The translations under genes were made by a program, and so were the position numbers. The notes under the pieces were generated by a model, which saw only the letters and a program-made list of their open reading frames with translations, had not been told where the DNA came from and made no database searches. From a virus, in the IMG/VR virus record IMGVR_UViG_3300032285_001935, positions 1 to 27,805 of that record: a DNA stretch of 27,805 nucleotides. One strand, written 5' to 3'. The stretch's first letter is position 1. Every line of letters starts with the position of its first letter. Positions 1-6,580 of this stretch are shown one piece after another.

Positions 1-212
1 TCCATAGTAGTGATATTAAGACTATTGCGATTGTGATGCCAATCACCCATAAAAATTCCAACATCGCAACCCTCCTCTTTGGCTTTTGCAATATACCAAT
101 CTACAAAATCTTCGCAGTCTTTGTTATGAACACTACTGTTAGACTTTAATCCAAAATGTATGTCAGTAAAACAAGCAACTTTTTTAAACAGTTGTGTCGT
201 TTGCTGTGTCAT
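1..212 (-). CDS. 47: gp47-like recombination nuclease subunit (SbcD/Mre11-type), 5' part only
   Basis: This is the N-terminal 70 codons of a calcineurin-like metallophosphoesterase; the rest lies beyond the left window edge. The translation starts MTQQTTQLFKKVACFTDIHF. It shows metal-binding motif I, D-x-H (D17, H19), and a G-D-x-H motif (GDWHHNR, residues 56-62), as in SbcD/Mre11/T4 gp47. In T4, gp47 pairs with the ATPase gp46 to process DNA ends for recombination-dependent replication and host DNA degradation; that role is inferred from the family. The ATG (212-210) is preceded by a good ribosome site, GAGGA on the minus strand (225-221), eight bases upstream. The start lies inside the end of the upstream gp55 gene, a 29-base overlap in another frame, so the two genes are probably translationally coupled and share a transcript. 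Confidence 0.85.
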   Translation of the reverse strand, partial: MTQQTTQLFKKVACFTDIHFGLKSNSSVHNKDCEDFVDWYIAKAKEEGCDVGIFMGDWHHNRNSLNITTM

Positions 213-1044
213 TAGTTGTATCCTCGTTATGTCGTTTCAAAGCCGCGGCATGTTCACCCGCACCTGTTCTGCTATAGCTAGGGTTCATACCATTCATTTC
301 GAGAATATCGTCTCGTATGTTTTGATTGCGCTTTTCAATATTGATAACACGCACAAATGAATTAGTAACAGCGGCAGTAAAATAAGCAAAAGGATTATCA
401 CTTTTGGATTCATCAAATTGTAGTCCTATTTGTGTCAACTGTAAAATAGCTTGACCTTTCATTTCATCATTGTATGTGTAGCCACGAACGTTACCGCGAG
501 TAGCGTACCTCTCACACAATTTTAACATCATTCTTGCTAGAGTTGGAGTAATTTGGCCCGCATCTTTGTCAAAATGCCCTTTATCTAAAGTACCCTTCCA
601 ATGGCTTTTGCCCACACAGATTAATTTTTCTGCATCTTCGTCATCGAATTTCCAGTGTTGGAACGGTGGAAAGTTTACTTTGTCTCTATGGTCAGCAAGA
701 CTTTTAGGATTCTTCTTGCGAGTGTTGTTCAACGGAATATGATCAAAACTCATAATCCTAAACACTAGATCCAATTTATTAATTTTTTTATAATCGACTT
801 CACAGTCTGCTTGTTTGACTTTCTCACCTGCTTTTTTGCGAGTTTGATAGTCTAGATCGCCGATGCGTTTAGCCCTGTTTCGTTTGGCTTCTGCTACTGT
901 TCTTATGTTAATTTTATCAACACTCGGTAGGATAATATCGTATTGATGATATTCTGGTTTGGTAAACACACAATACGAACTTTTTGAACGGTGTATTTCT
1001 AACAACATATCCTTGTTGTTTAGGTAGTTAACTTTAGCTGTCAT
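184..1044 (-). CDS. 55: gp55-like sigma factor for late transcription
   Basis: This 286-residue protein resembles the T4 gp55 group of minimal sigma factors, which direct host RNA polymerase to late promoters of the TATAAATA type. The sigma-region-2-like core is at about residues 165-250, with LARMMLKLCERYATRG, then YTYNDEMKGQAILQLTQIGL, the hallmark NPFAYFT (217-223) and NIEKRNQNIRDDILE. It is about 100 residues longer than T4 gp55 (185). The extra N-terminal part (1-160) contains LDLVFRIMSFDHIPLN and RKKNPKSLADHRDKVNFPPF, blocks I associate with gp55 of aquatic T4-like phages. The C-terminus is polar (repeats of N-D-T) and overlaps the next gene. The start at 1044 has GGAGA (1057-1053) eight bases upstream and a strong sigma70-type promoter just before it, consistent with expression by host polymerase before late genes switch on. 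Confidence 0.85.
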   Translation of the reverse strand: MTAKVNYLNNKDMLLEIHRSKSSYCVFTKPEYHQYDIILPSVDKINIRTVAEAKRNRAKRIGDLDYQTRKKAGEKVKQADCEVDYKKINKLDLVFRIMSFDHIPLNNTRKKNPKSLADHRDKVNFPPFQHWKFDDEDAEKLICVGKSHWKGTLDKGHFDKDAGQITPTLARMMLKLCERYATRGNVRGYTYNDEMKGQAILQLTQIGLQFDESKSDNPFAYFTAAVTNSFVRVINIEKRNQNIRDDILEMNGMNPSYSRTGAGEHAAALKRHNEDTTNDTANDTTV

Positions 1045-1066
1045 TAATTCATTCTCCGGATGTTAT

Positions 1067-1095
1067 ATTATAAACTACGCACATAATAAAGTCAA
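1067..1095 (-). promoter_or_regulatory. sigma70-type promoter for the gp55-gp47 pair
   Basis: Read on the minus strand, TTGACT (1095-1090) and a perfect TATAAT (1072-1067) are separated by exactly 17 bases. This is close to the bacterial housekeeping consensus. The start of transcription would fall near 1060, giving a leader of about 16 bases that contains the gp55 ribosome site. The position and spacing are read directly; activity is inferred. The promoter overlaps the rightward late-type motif at 1073-1102. Confidence 0.75.
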
Positions 1096-1102
1096 CTAAA
1101 TA
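1073..1102 (+). promoter_or_regulatory. late-type promoter with conserved upstream element, before the gp48-like gene
   Basis: An upstream block AACTACGCACAT (1073-1084), an 11-base gap and CTAAATA (1096-1102) form a 30-base element. The 3' part matches the T4 late promoter core (TATAAATA) except at its first positions. The same upstream block with identical spacing occurs at 6533-6562. If the last A of the core is at about -7, the upstream block covers roughly -36 to -25. The start codon of the gp48-like gene is 26 bases downstream. Confidence 0.6.
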
Positions 1103-1128
1103 TTGTACCAAAAGGACAATTACTTATT

Positions 1129-2151
1129 ATGGCAGACCAAACAATTAATTCACAAATCGGTGCCGCAACCGGGTTACTTGGCGCCGCCACTTCGGGTGTT
1201 AGTGCCGCTAAAAACTTAGGTAGTGCAATTTCATCAGCGTTTGATGCTGGCGGTGGTGGTGCTAACGGTGTTGCAAGTGCGATTCGAAGTATCGATTTAC
1301 CAGCGGCTGGCGAAGCTATTGGAGATATCGAAAGTGCCATTGCTAGTTTTGGTGGTGATGGTAGTAATGAAAAAGATTGGCGTGTACGACTAAGTCTTTC
1401 TAGTTGGTCCAGCTTTAGAGGTAGTCCAGTTTTAAAACCATTAAAAGATGCAGGCGGTTTAATTTTTCCTTACACTCCAAAAATTAGTATTTCTAGTTCA
1501 GCTAGTTATAATCCAATCCCAACTGTACATACTAATTATTCTTTCCAGGCTTACAAAAGTAGCGATCCTGGAACAATAAGTATTACAGCACCGATGTATG
1601 TAGAAGATCCTGAACAGGGTCTATATTGGATTGCCATGGTTCACTATCTACGTTCGCTGACTAAAATGTTTAGCGGAGCAGATCCAAAAGCAGGAAATCC
1701 TCCACCTGTAATTATGTTAAATGGATATGGAAATTACGTTTTTAAAAATGTCCCTGTGGTCGTTAAGATGATGAAAGTAGAATTAGCCAACGATGTTGAC
1801 TATATTGGAGTTAATGTAGTTGGTTCTGCCGCAGGCGAGATACAAGGTATTACAGATAGTATCGGCGGTTTGTCAGACTCGTTAGGTAGTGTGCTTCCAG
1901 GATTTAGCGGAGTAACTGATATAGTAACCGGAGCAGTGAGTAGTATCGCTGGCGGTATAGGACAAATTGCAGGGCTTGCTGGCAGCTTAGGTCTCGGTGG
2001 AATCACTGAAGGCGGCGTGACTCGTGTACCGACTAAGAGTAGTTTTACTGTTGAATTAATTCCTGTTTATAGTAGAGACAGTGTTCGTAAGTTCAGCCTA
2101 GATAGATTTGTCTCAGGTGGATACCTAACCAACCCAACTGGATACATTTAA
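1129..2151 (+). CDS. 48: gp48-like baseplate tail-tube cap protein
   Basis: This 340-residue structural protein is first in the + strand baseplate operon. After a Gly/Ala/Ser-rich N-terminus (1-80) come beta-rich segments (FPYTPKISISS), a helical stretch (YWIAMVHYLRSLTKMF), a PPPVIMLNGYGNYVFKNVPV block, and a C-terminal strand pair, SSFTVELIPVYSRDSVRKFS. This order resembles the C-terminal halves of T4 gp48 and gp54, which cap the hub and nucleate the tail tube. The similar length (T4 gp48 is 364) and the position before gp53 favour gp48. A Gly-rich hydrophobic insertion lies at about residues 228-300. The ATG follows AAGGA (1112-1116) at a rather long 12-base spacing. gp54 or another tube-proximal baseplate protein is the main alternative. 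Confidence 0.62.
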   Translation: MADQTINSQIGAATGLLGAATSGVSAAKNLGSAISSAFDAGGGGANGVASAIRSIDLPAAGEAIGDIESAIASFGGDGSNEKDWRVRLSLSSWSSFRGSPVLKPLKDAGGLIFPYTPKISISSSASYNPIPTVHTNYSFQAYKSSDPGTISITAPMYVEDPEQGLYWIAMVHYLRSLTKMFSGADPKAGNPPPVIMLNGYGNYVFKNVPVVVKMMKVELANDVDYIGVNVVGSAAGEIQGITDSIGGLSDSLGSVLPGFSGVTDIVTGAVSSIAGGIGQIAGLAGSLGLGGITEGGVTRVPTKSSFTVELIPVYSRDSVRKFSLDRFVSGGYLTNPTGYI

Positions 2152-2152
2152 T

Positions 2153-2455
2153 ATGTCATCAAATTATCAAAACACTAGCCCGTGGTTTAATACAAAGGTA
2201 GTTAATAACTATCTTGATGTAATGGCTATCAGAGCAGTAAGCTCACAACCTGATGATTTTTTATATACAATACAACCACAATATACATATCGTCCTGATT
2301 TATTAGCCTTTGACTTGTACGGGGATCCTAACTTATGGTGGGTATTCACTCAGCGTAACATGGATGTACTACAAGATCCTATTTTTGATTTTGTACCAGG
2401 TACTAAAATTTACATTCCAAAGAACAGCGGCCTTAAAACAGTATTAGGAATATAA
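2153..2455 (+). CDS. 53: gp53-like baseplate wedge protein
   Basis: This short, 100-residue protein carries the core signature of T4 gp53: SPWFNTK near the N-terminus, then YRPDLLAFDLYGDPNLWWVF (about 49-68), then VPGTKIYIP (about 84-92), a LysM-like ending. In T4, gp53 joins adjacent baseplate wedges around the hub. T4 gp53 is about 196 residues, so this is a minimal form containing mainly the conserved core; I see no sign that it is truncated by mutation. The start codon comes one base after the preceding stop (TAATATG) and has no strong Shine-Dalgarno sequence, so translation probably depends on coupling to the gp48-like gene. Confidence 0.82.
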   Translation: MSSNYQNTSPWFNTKVVNNYLDVMAIRAVSSQPDDFLYTIQPQYTYRPDLLAFDLYGDPNLWWVFTQRNMDVLQDPIFDFVPGTKIYIPKNSGLKTVLGI

Positions 2456-2456
2456 T

Positions 2457-4709
2457 ATGGGATTATTCGATTCGGTTGCAATTAATCCATCACAAATTAA
2501 TTCTGCATCTAATGCAGTTCAACAACTTGGCAATGCTAATGGAGTATCCGGTATAACAAACGCTGTAACAGGTGCGTTCGGTAGTATAGGAAAATTCTTT
2601 AAAACTTTATCAGGAACTAAATTACCTTTAAAGAATCCGTTGTTTGCCTATGCTACCTATGATTATGTTATAGGATTAGGAGCATTATCTCAAGCTGAAA
2701 TTAATGATCCTGATAAGGCATATTTCGCAGGAAAAACACCATTGCTGATTTGTAAGAGTGCAAACGCAGATCCAAACAACCGAGTTAAAACAACATTTGG
2801 TAAGTTTGATTTTTTTATTAACAATTTAAAAATTAGTAGTTTAATAGGATTTGCAGCCGGCGGTAATGGCGGATCTTGTACACTAACATTTGATATTATT
2901 GAACCTTATAGTATGGGTATGTTCTTTATCGCTTGTCAAACAGCCGCAGATAAGTTGGGATTTGACAACTGGCGTGAAGCTCCTTTTGTAATTACTATCG
3001 ATTTCCGTGGAAATAAAGAAACGGGACAGATGGTGAATATTCCTGGAACAAAGCGATACATTCCATTTATGTTTGCAGATATCGCTATGACTGCTGATGC
3101 AAATGGTTCTAAATATACCTGTAAAGCAATCGCTTGGGGAGCAGGTGCAATTACTGATGCTGTTGCTAATTTAAAAAGTGATGTGACAGCACAGGGCAAT
3201 ACAGTGCAAGAAATTTTACAAACTGGAGAAAATAGTCTCCAAGCCGCACTGAATAAAAAATGTAAAGCGATCGCTAAACAAAATAATATTGAAACACCGG
3301 ACGAATATTTAATATTATTTCCGAATGAAATAGCATCGGATACCGGAGCCGAATTTACATCGATACCTGCCGGTCAAACTGCACCTACGGCTTCACCGAG
3401 TATTGATGTTAATGATTATCAAGCTACTTATAAAACATTAGGAGTTTCTCGAAGTGATATTAACAGTTCACTAGTACAAAGTGTAGGAGCGGTAAATGCT
3501 CTTGGTGCTTCTGCTATGAGACCAGGTAAACCAGATTCTCCTCAAAACAAAGATAATTCAGTATATGATGCTAAGATCGATCAATTTATTAGATCAAAAA
3601 ATACATCGACATCGACTACAAACTCTGTTACGTTCCCACAAAATGCAAGTATATCGACAGCAATTAATAATGTTTTATTAAAAGCGGCTTTCGCAGACGA
3701 AACTCTTCAGGCAAGCGCCTTAGATGAAAAAGGTATGCGAAATCATTGGATTATCGTACCGCAACAGTATATTATAAGTTCACAGACTAACATTAATACT
3801 GGATCTAAGGCACTCCTTCATGTGTATAAAGTTATTCCCTATAAGGTACACGCTAGTAAACTTATGCCAGCAGGCGGCAAAGCTCCAGGATTTGAAAATC
3901 TTAATAACGAAGCAGTAAAAGAATACAATTATATGTTTACAGGAAAGAATGTAGATATAATTGAGTGGAAACTTCAATTCGATATGAGCTTCACAGCCGA
4001 GCTTCCGGTATCAGCCGCCGCACAATCGACTGATACACAATTGGCAGCTAACGAAGGCGATGGTTCTAAATCTCAAGAGAAAGTTAAACCATTAAGTGAA
4101 GGAAAAACTTTTGATAAAACTCCCGGTGTGCAAAATCCAACAGTGAAATTTATTACTACCCTAACTGGAACTGATTTACAAGGTGGTGGTGGTAGCGATA
4201 CACAAGCAACTCGTGCCGCAAGAACATGGCATGATGCAGTGACTAGGGGTATGGAAATGCAAGCCTTAAGGATGAAAATAATAGGAGATCCTTATTATAT
4301 TGCACAAAGCGGTGTAGGCAATTATTTTAGTGCTCCATCACAGTATTCAAACCTTAACAGTGACGGATCTGTAAACTGGACTAGCGGCGAAGTTGACATT
4401 CGAGTTAATTATAGAAGTCCGATCGATATTAATCAAGCCACAGGATTGTATAATTTTGGATCAAAAACTTTTAAAGATCCTGAAACAGGAAAAAGCCAGT
4501 CGGTGTCGCAGTTCAGCGGACTTTATCAATTGATATATGTTGATAGTGTTTTTAGCAACGGACAATTCACACAAGATTTAAAAGCTCTTCGTCGACCAAT
4601 GCAAGAATCAACACAAGAGCCAGCCGAAGTATATTCATCGAATACAGATAAACCAGCATCAACTCAAACTGCTGAAAATACAAATAACGACGGATGGTAC
4701 GAAGGATAA
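2457..4709 (+). CDS. baseplate hub protein, probable gp27 counterpart
   Basis: This 750-residue virion protein lies immediately before the gp5-like spike gene, the position expected for a gp27-type hub subunit that carries the spike. The N-terminus has a Gly/Ser-rich hydrophobic stretch (about 27-50), then LPLKNPLFAYATYDYVIGLG and a beta-rich domain including CTLTFDIIEPYSMGMFFIAC. Residues 488-510 (KEYNYMFTGKNVDIIEWKL) match a motif common to phage hub proteins. GDPYYIAQSGVGNYF (from 610) and SGLYQLIYVDSVFSNGQFTQ (from 687) also resemble closing hub motifs. Residues 520-560 are a Ser/Ala/Lys-rich linker. The start follows AGGA within the end of gp53, one base after its stop. I am confident it is structural; identity with gp27 rests on synteny and general resemblance. 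Confidence 0.6.
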   Translation: MGLFDSVAINPSQINSASNAVQQLGNANGVSGITNAVTGAFGSIGKFFKTLSGTKLPLKNPLFAYATYDYVIGLGALSQAEINDPDKAYFAGKTPLLICKSANADPNNRVKTTFGKFDFFINNLKISSLIGFAAGGNGGSCTLTFDIIEPYSMGMFFIACQTAADKLGFDNWREAPFVITIDFRGNKETGQMVNIPGTKRYIPFMFADIAMTADANGSKYTCKAIAWGAGAITDAVANLKSDVTAQGNTVQEILQTGENSLQAALNKKCKAIAKQNNIETPDEYLILFPNEIASDTGAEFTSIPAGQTAPTASPSIDVNDYQATYKTLGVSRSDINSSLVQSVGAVNALGASAMRPGKPDSPQNKDNSVYDAKIDQFIRSKNTSTSTTNSVTFPQNASISTAINNVLLKAAFADETLQASALDEKGMRNHWIIVPQQYIISSQTNINTGSKALLHVYKVIPYKVHASKLMPAGGKAPGFENLNNEAVKEYNYMFTGKNVDIIEWKLQFDMSFTAELPVSAAAQSTDTQLAANEGDGSKSQEKVKPLSEGKTFDKTPGVQNPTVKFITTLTGTDLQGGGGSDTQATRAARTWHDAVTRGMEMQALRMKIIGDPYYIAQSGVGNYFSAPSQYSNLNSDGSVNWTSGEVDIRVNYRSPIDINQATGLYNFGSKTFKDPETGKSQSVSQFSGLYQLIYVDSVFSNGQFTQDLKALRRPMQESTQEPAEVYSSNTDKPASTQTAENTNNDGWYEG

Positions 4710-4710
4710 T

Positions 4711-6087
4711 ATGGCAAGTACACAAAATTTTCAAAGTTCAACAACTCCTGCCGCTCCTGATGCAGGGCCGTTCCTTGCCAGAGTAATTAGTCATCAAGAT
4801 TCTAGCTTTATGGGAACCCTACAGGTTGAACTACTACGTCCAATTGGAAACAGTGCCGGCAGTATAGCTGGAAGTTCTGAATTACGTATAGTAAGCTACC
4901 TGAGTCCTTTTTACGGAGTCACTGGCGCAAGATATATAGGTCAAGATCCTAACGATTATAATCAAACACAAAAAAGTTATGGCATGTGGATGGTACCTCC
5001 GGATGTCGGAACTACAGTAATGGTAATTTTTATCCAAGGCGATGTCAAGCGCGGTTTTTGGATAGGATGCGTGCCGGATGAAAATATGAATTTCATGATA
5101 CCGGGAATTGCCGCTACTGAACAGGTAGTCGAAGGTGGCAACAGAGCTCCAGTTGCAGAATATAACAAAAGAGTAAACGAGTCTACGGCCGACCCAACAA
5201 CTTATACTAAACCGAGACATCCTTTATATAATAAGTTAGTTACTCAGGGTCTCGACCAAGATGACACTAGGGGTATTACAACTAGTAGTAGTCGTAGAGA
5301 AACACCTAGTATGGTTTTTGGTATCAGCACTCCTGGCCCAGTTGATAAACAACCTAATGCTAAAAAAGGTCCTATAGGGCAAGCTGACTCGCAAATTCCT
5401 AATGCATTTGTCAGCCGTTTAGGCGGAGCAACATTTGTAATGGATGACGGTGATTCTGCGTTTCTTCGTAAGACAGATGCCAGTAAAGGTCCTCCGGAAT
5501 ATGTTGCAATAGAACAAAATGAAACTGGCGGAGATGTCACAATACCGCACAATGAACTTGTAAGAATTCGCACAAGAACTGGCCATCAAATACTTTTACA
5601 CAACAGCGAAGATTTGATCTACATTGGTAATGCTAAAGGTACAACTTGGATAGAATTAACTAGCAACGGTAAGATAGATATCTATGCTAAAGATAGTGTA
5701 AGTGTACACAGTGAAAACGATATTAATTTTACTGCGGATAGAGACATTAATTTTACAGCGAAAAGAAATTTTAATCTTAACTCTGCAGGCACTAACAATC
5801 TAACAGCCACTGGTGCAACTAATATCAGAAGTGGCGGAAATCACGTTGAAACTGCGGCGAATATTCATATGAATGGTCCAGCTGCCGCTGTGGCTCCTAA
5901 AGCAAGTAGAATACCGCAACACGAGCCGTGGGCCGGTCACGAACATTTAAATCCAACAGCGTATACACCTGCTAAAACTGCGGCAGTAGCTAATCCAGTC
6001 GCTCCAACAGCGACCTACTGGAAGAAATATACAACAAGTATCGACACTTTTAAGAGGGTACCTCCTCCTGAACAAGGAAACCAATAA
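4711..6087 (+). CDS. 5: gp5-like central spike protein (OB fold plus beta-helix, no lysozyme domain)
   Basis: This 458-residue spike is related to T4 gp5 and VgrG. The N-terminal OB-fold region (about 20-135) includes FLARVISHQDSSFMGTLQVE and MWMVPPDVGTTVMVIFIQGD. A linker leads to IRTRTGHQILLHNSEDLIYI and then a triple-beta-helix needle (about 310-385) with repeats such as DSVSVHSENDINFTADRDIN. The C-terminal part has a His-rich motif, IPQHEPWAGHEHLNP (401-415), that I associate with this spike family and that could bind metal. T4 gp5 carries a lysozyme domain between OB fold and needle; no such catalytic domain is visible here. The gene starts one base after the hub stop, with AAGGA upstream, and its stop overlaps the gp25 start (TAATG). 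Confidence 0.8.
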   Translation: MASTQNFQSSTTPAAPDAGPFLARVISHQDSSFMGTLQVELLRPIGNSAGSIAGSSELRIVSYLSPFYGVTGARYIGQDPNDYNQTQKSYGMWMVPPDVGTTVMVIFIQGDVKRGFWIGCVPDENMNFMIPGIAATEQVVEGGNRAPVAEYNKRVNESTADPTTYTKPRHPLYNKLVTQGLDQDDTRGITTSSSRRETPSMVFGISTPGPVDKQPNAKKGPIGQADSQIPNAFVSRLGGATFVMDDGDSAFLRKTDASKGPPEYVAIEQNETGGDVTIPHNELVRIRTRTGHQILLHNSEDLIYIGNAKGTTWIELTSNGKIDIYAKDSVSVHSENDINFTADRDINFTAKRNFNLNSAGTNNLTATGATNIRSGGNHVETAANIHMNGPAAAVAPKASRIPQHEPWAGHEHLNPTAYTPAKTAAVANPVAPTATYWKKYTTSIDTFKRVPPPEQGNQ

Positions 6088-6530
6088 TGAGCTCAAATGC
6101 TAATTTATACAATAAAATAACTCTTCCGGCAACTAGTCAGCCTGACAACCTTGGTTCTAAGATGTATAAGGGTTTTAGTAGCGTTAATGCATCTACTGAA
6201 AATTATAACCTATTTGATTTTGAATTAATTAAACAGGATATTCTTAATCACTTTAATACAAGACAGGGCGAACGACTAATGAATCCTACCTTTGGTTGTG
6301 TTATCTGGGATTTGTTATTTGAACCGTTAACCGAAGATATTAAGAACATAATACTACAGAATGTTAATACTATCATTAATTATGACCCGAGAGTCAAGGC
6401 AGAAAGTGTAATAGTTACCAGCTACGGACAGGGTATACAAATACAATGTACCTTAAAATTTGTTCCCTATAATATTCAACAAAGTTTGCAATTAAGTTTT
6501 GATCAAGCTAACGGACTATTAGTTGGTTAA
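6087..6530 (+). CDS. 25: gp25-like baseplate wedge protein
   Basis: This 147-residue member of the GPW/gp25 family is one of the best conserved proteins of contractile tails and starts sheath assembly on the wedge. The conserved core runs through FELIKQDILNHFNTRQGERL, then MNPTFGCVIWDLLFEPLTED and NYDPRVKAESVIV. The R-x-G-E-R-x-M-x-P-x-F-G pattern is the family hallmark, including the EPR-loop-like segment. Length is close to T4 gp25 (132). The start overlaps the last base of the spike stop codon and has AAGGA upstream in the spike gene, so the two are probably translationally coupled. It ends the first tightly packed cluster; a 50-base gap with a promoter motif follows. Confidence 0.92.
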   Translation: MSSNANLYNKITLPATSQPDNLGSKMYKGFSSVNASTENYNLFDFELIKQDILNHFNTRQGERLMNPTFGCVIWDLLFEPLTEDIKNIILQNVNTIINYDPRVKAESVIVTSYGQGIQIQCTLKFVPYNIQQSLQLSFDQANGLLVG

Positions 6531-6532
6531 TT

Positions 6533-6562
6533 AACTACGCACATTAATCAATAAAATAAATA
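6533..6562 (+). promoter_or_regulatory. late-type promoter with conserved upstream element, before gp6
   Basis: AACTACGCACAT (6533-6544), an 11-base gap, and ATAAATA (6556-6562; AATAAATA when extended by one base) repeat the arrangement at 1073-1102 with the same 30-base span. ATAAATA is seven of eight bases of the T4 late core. It sits in the only sizeable gap between gp25 and gp6, with the gp6 ribosome site (GGGAT) and ATG 18 bases downstream. This implies a second transcription start for gp6, the giant protein and the fibres. Confidence 0.68.
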
Positions 6563-6580
6563 CACAATACGGGATATATT

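Noticed and set aside
160-360. A 66-codon + strand open frame with hydrophobic residues
   Set aside because: It lies wholly opposite the gp55/gp47 coding sequence, has no ribosome site, and the minus strand protein is clearly conserved in style.
6531-6557. Possible sigma70 promoter (TTAACT ... TAAAAT) before gp6
   Set aside because: The spacing is 15 bases and both boxes deviate from consensus, so the late-type ATAAATA with the shared upstream block is a better explanation.
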